Shown: piece after piece, positions 60,276-64,000 of the stretch
How positions within the stretch are numbered: position 1 is the first letter of the stretch
Layout of the letters: every line of letters begins with the position of its first letter
The notes under the pieces: model-generated
Seen by the model: the letters and a program-made list of their open reading frames with translations, nothing else
Told to the model about the DNA's origin: nothing
Databases searched by the model: none
Made by a program: the position numbers and the translations under genes
From: an uncultured bacterium
Lineage (GTDB): Bacteria > Cyanobacteriota > Vampirovibrionia > Gastranaerophilales > Gastranaerophilaceae
Direction: 5' to 3'
Length of the DNA: 64,000 nt
NCBI GenBank assembly: GCA_902801985.1
Contig: CADCKD010000002.1
Location: 62,001 to 126,000 of the forward strand

Positions 60276-62183
60276 ATGGGATTATTTGATAAATTTAAAG
60301 AAGTAACAAAAAAAGTTTCAGAAGTTGAAAATAATATATATAACGAAAAACGCGATTATCTTGAAATATATGAACGCAATTTGGAGTTAGAAAAGGAAAT
60401 TGCACAACGAACTTCAGAATTGCACGATGCAAACAGAAGAATGCTCACCCTGCAGCATATATGGGATATGATGAATTCTTCTACCCCGCTGGAAAACGTT
60501 ATGGAAGCTATAGTAAACAGTACTCAAGGCGAACTCGGGTATATGCATTGCGTTATTATAGAAAAATGTACAGATGCTGACGGTGAGTACCTAAAAATTC
60601 TGGCACAATCAAAAGACGAACTTATTGCGAGGTTAAATAGTATTATCGGAGCACCTGCAATACAATCAAGACGCTTAAATTATGATAAAAAAAGTGTTTT
60701 TGCAGATGCTTTAAACCAAAAAACAATCATTCAATCACGTTCACTAGATTTATCATTAAAAGCTGTTTTACCTGAAATCGGCCAAGAAACTGTTGCCAAA
60801 GTTCTTACAAACCAGCCTATAAAATCAGTAATTATAATACCTCTATTTTCCAGAGAACAAGAATTTGGATGGTTTTGCGTATTCTCATCCCGTGAAGAAC
60901 TTGCGGATGCAGAAACAGATTTTTTAGGCTTATTTGCAAAACAAATTGAAATGGCAATTACGATTGCAAACTTATTCCAAGCAGTAAAACAAGAAGCTGT
61001 AACAGATGCACTGACAGGACTATATAACAGAAGATACTTTGAAGAAGAATTGAACAAAGAAATTGCCCGTGCCAAACGTTTAAAACAGCCTTTCTCGGTT
61101 ATTGGAATAGACTTAGACTTTTTGAAAAAGATAAATGACACATACGGACATTCTTACGGGGATTTAGCAATAAAAACAATAGCAGAAGTATTAAAATCCA
61201 ATGCTCGTTCAATCGATATTCCGGCAAGAATAGGCGGAGAAGAATTCAATGTTCTTCTTCCGGGTATTAGTTCAGAAGGTGCAATGATTGCAGCAGAAAG
61301 AATTAGAAAGTCCATTGAATGCCAAGAAATTGACACTATCGGGCATATAACAGGCAGCTTGGGAGTAGCAACATTCCTTGAACACACAGATAATGCCGAA
61401 GAATTGTTAGAATTAACAGACCAAGCAATGTATACTTCAAAACGCAACGGCAGAAACCAAGTTACACTTGCAAAACCTATCGGAGAAACTTCTTGGCAGG
61501 AAATTGCCGTAAATACATTTATAGATATTTTATCTAAAAATAGAGTCCCTATGGCGCAAAAACTCTCAAAAGATCTTTGCTCAAAACTCAAAGCTGCAAA
61601 TGATGAAGGAGAACAAAAACAAGAAGTTCTTTATACAGTTGCAGATATGTTAAATAAACTGTATAACCCTATGCATGAACAGGGAATAGTTAAAAATAAA
61701 GTCCTGATGGCAACAACTTTGGCAAAAAGATTTGACCTGCCGAAGCAGGAAGTAGACAATTTACGTGTTGCAATTTTATTGTATGATATCGGGAATTTGA
61801 TGATTTCACCGGGTCTTTTACAAAAAGCAACTCCGTTAACCGAAGAAGAATTAGCGAAAATCAAAAACCACCCAATTATTGCGGCTCGTGAAATTTTGAA
61901 ACCTATATCATATATTCAAGATGTAATACCAATCATTGAACATCATCACGAAAATTGGGACGGAACAGGTTATCCTAATAAAATATCAAAAGAAGAAATA
62001 CCTTTAACTTCACAAATTATTTTAATTATTGATGAATATTTTGCCTTGATAGAAGCTCGCCCATATCGTGCAAAAATGTCTTCTAAAGATGCACTGAACG
62101 TTATTCATGCAGAGGGCAACAAAAAATGGAACATGACTCTTGTTAATGAATTTATATCCTTAATTGAGCATGATATAGTTTAA
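60276..62183 (+). CDS. GAF-GGDEF-degenerate HD-GYP protein (c-di-GMP)
   Basis: A 635-residue cytoplasmic signalling protein. Coiled coil at about 25-70, GAF-like domain at about 70-230, then GGDEF with active-site RIGGEEF and an intact I-site (RSID, five residues before GGEEF). It is therefore likely an active, feedback-inhibited diguanylate cyclase. The C-terminal HD-GYP-like domain keeps HHHENWDGTGYP, but the HDIGK metal motif is YDIGN, with both His and Lys lost, so phosphodiesterase activity is doubtful. AAAGGATTTT before the ATG. It is followed by thiL after 5 bp. Confidence 0.88.
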   Translation: MGLFDKFKEVTKKVSEVENNIYNEKRDYLEIYERNLELEKEIAQRTSELHDANRRMLTLQHIWDMMNSSTPLENVMEAIVNSTQGELGYMHCVIIEKCTDADGEYLKILAQSKDELIARLNSIIGAPAIQSRRLNYDKKSVFADALNQKTIIQSRSLDLSLKAVLPEIGQETVAKVLTNQPIKSVIIIPLFSREQEFGWFCVFSSREELADAETDFLGLFAKQIEMAITIANLFQAVKQEAVTDALTGLYNRRYFEEELNKEIARAKRLKQPFSVIGIDLDFLKKINDTYGHSYGDLAIKTIAEVLKSNARSIDIPARIGGEEFNVLLPGISSEGAMIAAERIRKSIECQEIDTIGHITGSLGVATFLEHTDNAEELLELTDQAMYTSKRNGRNQVTLAKPIGETSWQEIAVNTFIDILSKNRVPMAQKLSKDLCSKLKAANDEGEQKQEVLYTVADMLNKLYNPMHEQGIVKNKVLMATTLAKRFDLPKQEVDNLRVAILLYDIGNLMISPGLLQKATPLTEEELAKIKNHPIIAAREILKPISYIQDVIPIIEHHHENWDGTGYPNKISKEEIPLTSQIILIIDEYFALIEARPYRAKMSSKDALNVIHAEGNKKWNMTLVNEFISLIEHDIV

Positions 62184-62188
62184 TTATT

Positions 62189-63097
62189 ATGAAAGAAAAA
62201 GAATTTATATCGACAATAAAACAGATTTTGGGTTCTGAATATATTGGAGATGATTGTGCTTATTTGAAAGATTTGGGTATAGTTATTACTCAAGACAGTT
62301 TAGTTGAAGGGGTACATTTTAAAAAAAATTTGATAACACCATATCAGCTTGGTTATAAATCTGTTATGGTAAATATTTCTGATGTTTCGGCATCCGGAGC
62401 AAAACCTGCATACTTAACTATATCAATATCTTTACCTTCTAATATTGAAACAGATTTTATTGAGCAGTTTTATCTTGGCTGTCAAAAAGCCTGCAATAAT
62501 GATGTAAAAATCGTTGGCGGTGATATTACGTCTGCTGATAAAATTTATATCTCAGTTTGCGCAATAGGGACAACAGAAAACAGAAATATATCCTCAAGAA
62601 AAAGCGCTAAAATTGGACAAAAAGTAATTGTTTCAGGAATACACGGTTCAAGCGGAGCGGGTTTAAAATTACTTCTAAGCGGCAAAAAAGAACCTGAAAA
62701 ATTCATTAAATCTCATCTTGAACCACAAGCACAAACAGAATTTGGGAAATACTTGGGAGAAAACGTTAAAGAATTATATGCTGCGATGGACACATCAGAC
62801 GGCTTAATGGATGCACTATCAACAATAGCAAATGAAAGCGGAGTTCTTTTGGACATAGATTTTGAAAAAATCCCTTATGATAAAGAGATAACACAATTCC
62901 AAAATTGGCAAGATTTAATATTGTTTGGCGGAGAAGATTATCAAATCGTTGCAACAGTTCCGCAAGATATCAATATCGGTACAACAATCGGAGAAGTTAA
63001 ACAAGGACTCGGAGTTAATTTAAAAATAAACAATAATTACATTTTTTACGACAAACAAATGGTAGAAAAATCCATTTATAATCACTTTAGCAATTAG
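62189..63097 (+). CDS. thiL: Thiamine-monophosphate kinase
   Basis: A 302-residue ThiL: GDDCAYL near residue 20, TQDSLVEGVHFKKNL, MVNISDVSASGAKPAYL, IVGGDITSADKI, MDTSDGLMDALSTIA and LFGGEDYQIVATV. It makes thiamine diphosphate from thiamine phosphate using ATP. The first metal-binding block has GDDCAYL rather than the common GDDAAVL. Start 5 bp after the c-di-GMP gene, with no strong ribosome site, so it depends on coupling. It converges with panE with a 4-bp overlap. Confidence 0.94.
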   Translation: MKEKEFISTIKQILGSEYIGDDCAYLKDLGIVITQDSLVEGVHFKKNLITPYQLGYKSVMVNISDVSASGAKPAYLTISISLPSNIETDFIEQFYLGCQKACNNDVKIVGGDITSADKIYISVCAIGTTENRNISSRKSAKIGQKVIVSGIHGSSGAGLKLLLSGKKEPEKFIKSHLEPQAQTEFGKYLGENVKELYAAMDTSDGLMDALSTIANESGVLLDIDFEKIPYDKEITQFQNWQDLILFGGEDYQIVATVPQDINIGTTIGEVKQGLGVNLKINNNYIFYDKQMVEKSIYNHFSN

Positions 63098-64000
63098 TAA
63101 TTCTGATGAATAACTTCAATCATTTCTTTTAACACTTGATTATACGGTGTTTGAATATTATATTTTTTGCCAAATTCAATCATTGCGCCGGCAAACATAT
63201 CAACTTCCGTTTTTCTTTTTGCCTCAACATCTTGAAGCATTGATGTTTTCCCCTCAGGAATCATTTTGTCAAACGCACATAATGCTTCATCTATCATCGT
63301 TTCAGTATTATTGACTCCTGCTGCTTTTGCAACATATTGAACTTCTTTCATAATATTTGTAAAAAATTGTCTAAAAGTTTTATTCTTCTGCATCTGACCA
63401 AAAGTCATCCCCAAAATTGCAGATGGCTGATTAGAACCGACATTCAGCATATACTTTAGCCACAGGGCTCTATACATATCTTCAGGAATATTATAAGAAA
63501 TTCCAACCCTGTCAAAATAATTTTTTACAAGCTCTATATTCTTCTTGTCATTGTCATTATTAAATCTTGCGCCAAAAACAATATCTCCAATTCCGTCAAA
63601 AACAATATTATTGCCTTTTCTCATTGCACTATGGCCGATAAAATACGATAACAATAAGTGCTCCCAGCCATATTCTGCGGCAATCATTTCTTCACTCGTA
63701 ACACCATTTAAGAGTGAAAGAATAATAGTATCTTCTTTTACAAAATTTTTGATATTTTTAATCGCTTCGCAAAGTCCGTCATATTTTGTTGCAATAATTA
63801 TCAAATCTGCTTTATAATCAGTGTTTTCGGGCAAAATATAATTTAATTCTAAGATTTTGCCGTTGAAAACCTTTGGATTTTTTAAATATTTCTCATACCT
63901 TGTTTTATCAACAAGAACACGCAAATTTGGGCTATCAAAATTATTTATCTTATTTGCATAGATTGAACCGACAGCCCCGATTCCGCATATCAAAATTTTT
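63094..64000 (-). CDS. panE: 2-dehydropantoate 2-reductase (5' end outside the window)
   Basis: At least 299 residues of an ApbA/PanE-type enzyme. The Rossmann motif CGIGAVGSIYANKI lies at the very start, and the frame stays open through Lys-Ile-Leu codons to the window edge, so the true start is beyond 64000. Later blocks are LIIATKYDGL, LLNGVTSEE, LWLKYMLNVGSNQPSAI with the catalytic Lys, and KTSMLQDVEAKRKTEVDMFAG. It would reduce ketopantoate to pantoate with NADPH in CoA synthesis. Confidence 0.92.
   Translation of the reverse strand, partial: KILICGIGAVGSIYANKINNFDSPNLRVLVDKTRYEKYLKNPKVFNGKILELNYILPENTDYKADLIIIATKYDGLCEAIKNIKNFVKEDTIILSLLNGVTSEEMIAAEYGWEHLLLSYFIGHSAMRKGNNIVFDGIGDIVFGARFNNDNDKKNIELVKNYFDRVGISYNIPEDMYRALWLKYMLNVGSNQPSAILGMTFGQMQKNKTFRQFFTNIMKEVQYVAKAAGVNNTETMIDEALCAFDKMIPEGKTSMLQDVEAKRKTEVDMFAGAMIEFGKKYNIQTPYNQVLKEMIEVIHQNY

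Overview
The window is a strongly A+T-rich bacterial chromosome segment. It looks like a Gram-negative-type gut bacterium of the non-photosynthetic cyanobacterial sister lineage (Gastranaerophilales/Melainabacteria). That placement is inference: it rests on the low G+C, the mix of an outer-membrane TolC/RND exporter with a VKOR-DsbA fusion, and several lineage-style hypothetical proteins whose extreme N-terminus is a short Asn/Gln/Ser-rich leader ending in an F-x-G-like tripeptide. No 16S rRNA is present to test it.

Layout. 0-6.5 kb: a C_GCAxxG_C_C protein, three FxG-leader hypotheticals (two are paralogues), a possible GH13-like TIM-barrel protein, a protein with a JAMM-like motif, a secreted D-Ala-D-Ala dipeptidase and an alpha/beta hydrolase. 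6.8-9.2 kb: an mqsRA toxin-antitoxin operon with a third gene, and two very small genes. 9.3-17.3 kb: a Mu/Tn5053-type transposition module (DDE transposase TniA/MuA-like, AAA+ TniB/MuB-like, a truncated recombinase-like protein, and a divergent Ner-like HTH). Downstream of it sits a two-gene AAA-ATPase plus subtilase operon of the IetAS anti-phage type. 17.4-25.9 kb: an HxlR regulator with a divergent NAD(P)-binding protein, then a two-component system followed by a complete TolC / heavy-metal RND pump / adaptor operon. A tRNA-Ala(UGC) with its own terminator follows at 26.1 kb. 26.3-64 kb: housekeeping genes (aroC, rnhA, a UvrD-like helicase, hisS, ilvE, dnaN, recA, thrC, rnpB, miaB, tmk, thiL, panE) with surface-decoration genes (LicD plus cytidylyltransferase), redox genes (VKOR-DsbA, QueH, thioredoxin), an AGCS symporter, a solute-binding lipoprotein and a c-di-GMP protein.

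How it works together. The accessory block of about 6.5-26 kb combines stress/defence (MqsRA, IetAS), mobility (TniA-TniB-X) and export (RND pump under a NarL-type two-component system). The transposition genes overlap one another and are read leftward into the ietAS genes. An array of six TGAACA sites spaced 20-21 bp lies exactly between the two gene sets. TTCCGAC and AACTCGG motifs recur near 9.3-9.5 kb, in the tniA/HTH intergenic region and near 26.0 kb, which suggests shared recognition sites, but the element's exact ends and target duplication were not found.

Regulation. Several genes have a near-consensus -10 box exactly 6 nt before the ATG and no Shine-Dalgarno sequence: hisS, tmk, mqsR, the GH13-like gene and a secreted-protein gene. 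This implies leaderless transcripts. Most other genes have clear AGGAG-type ribosome sites.
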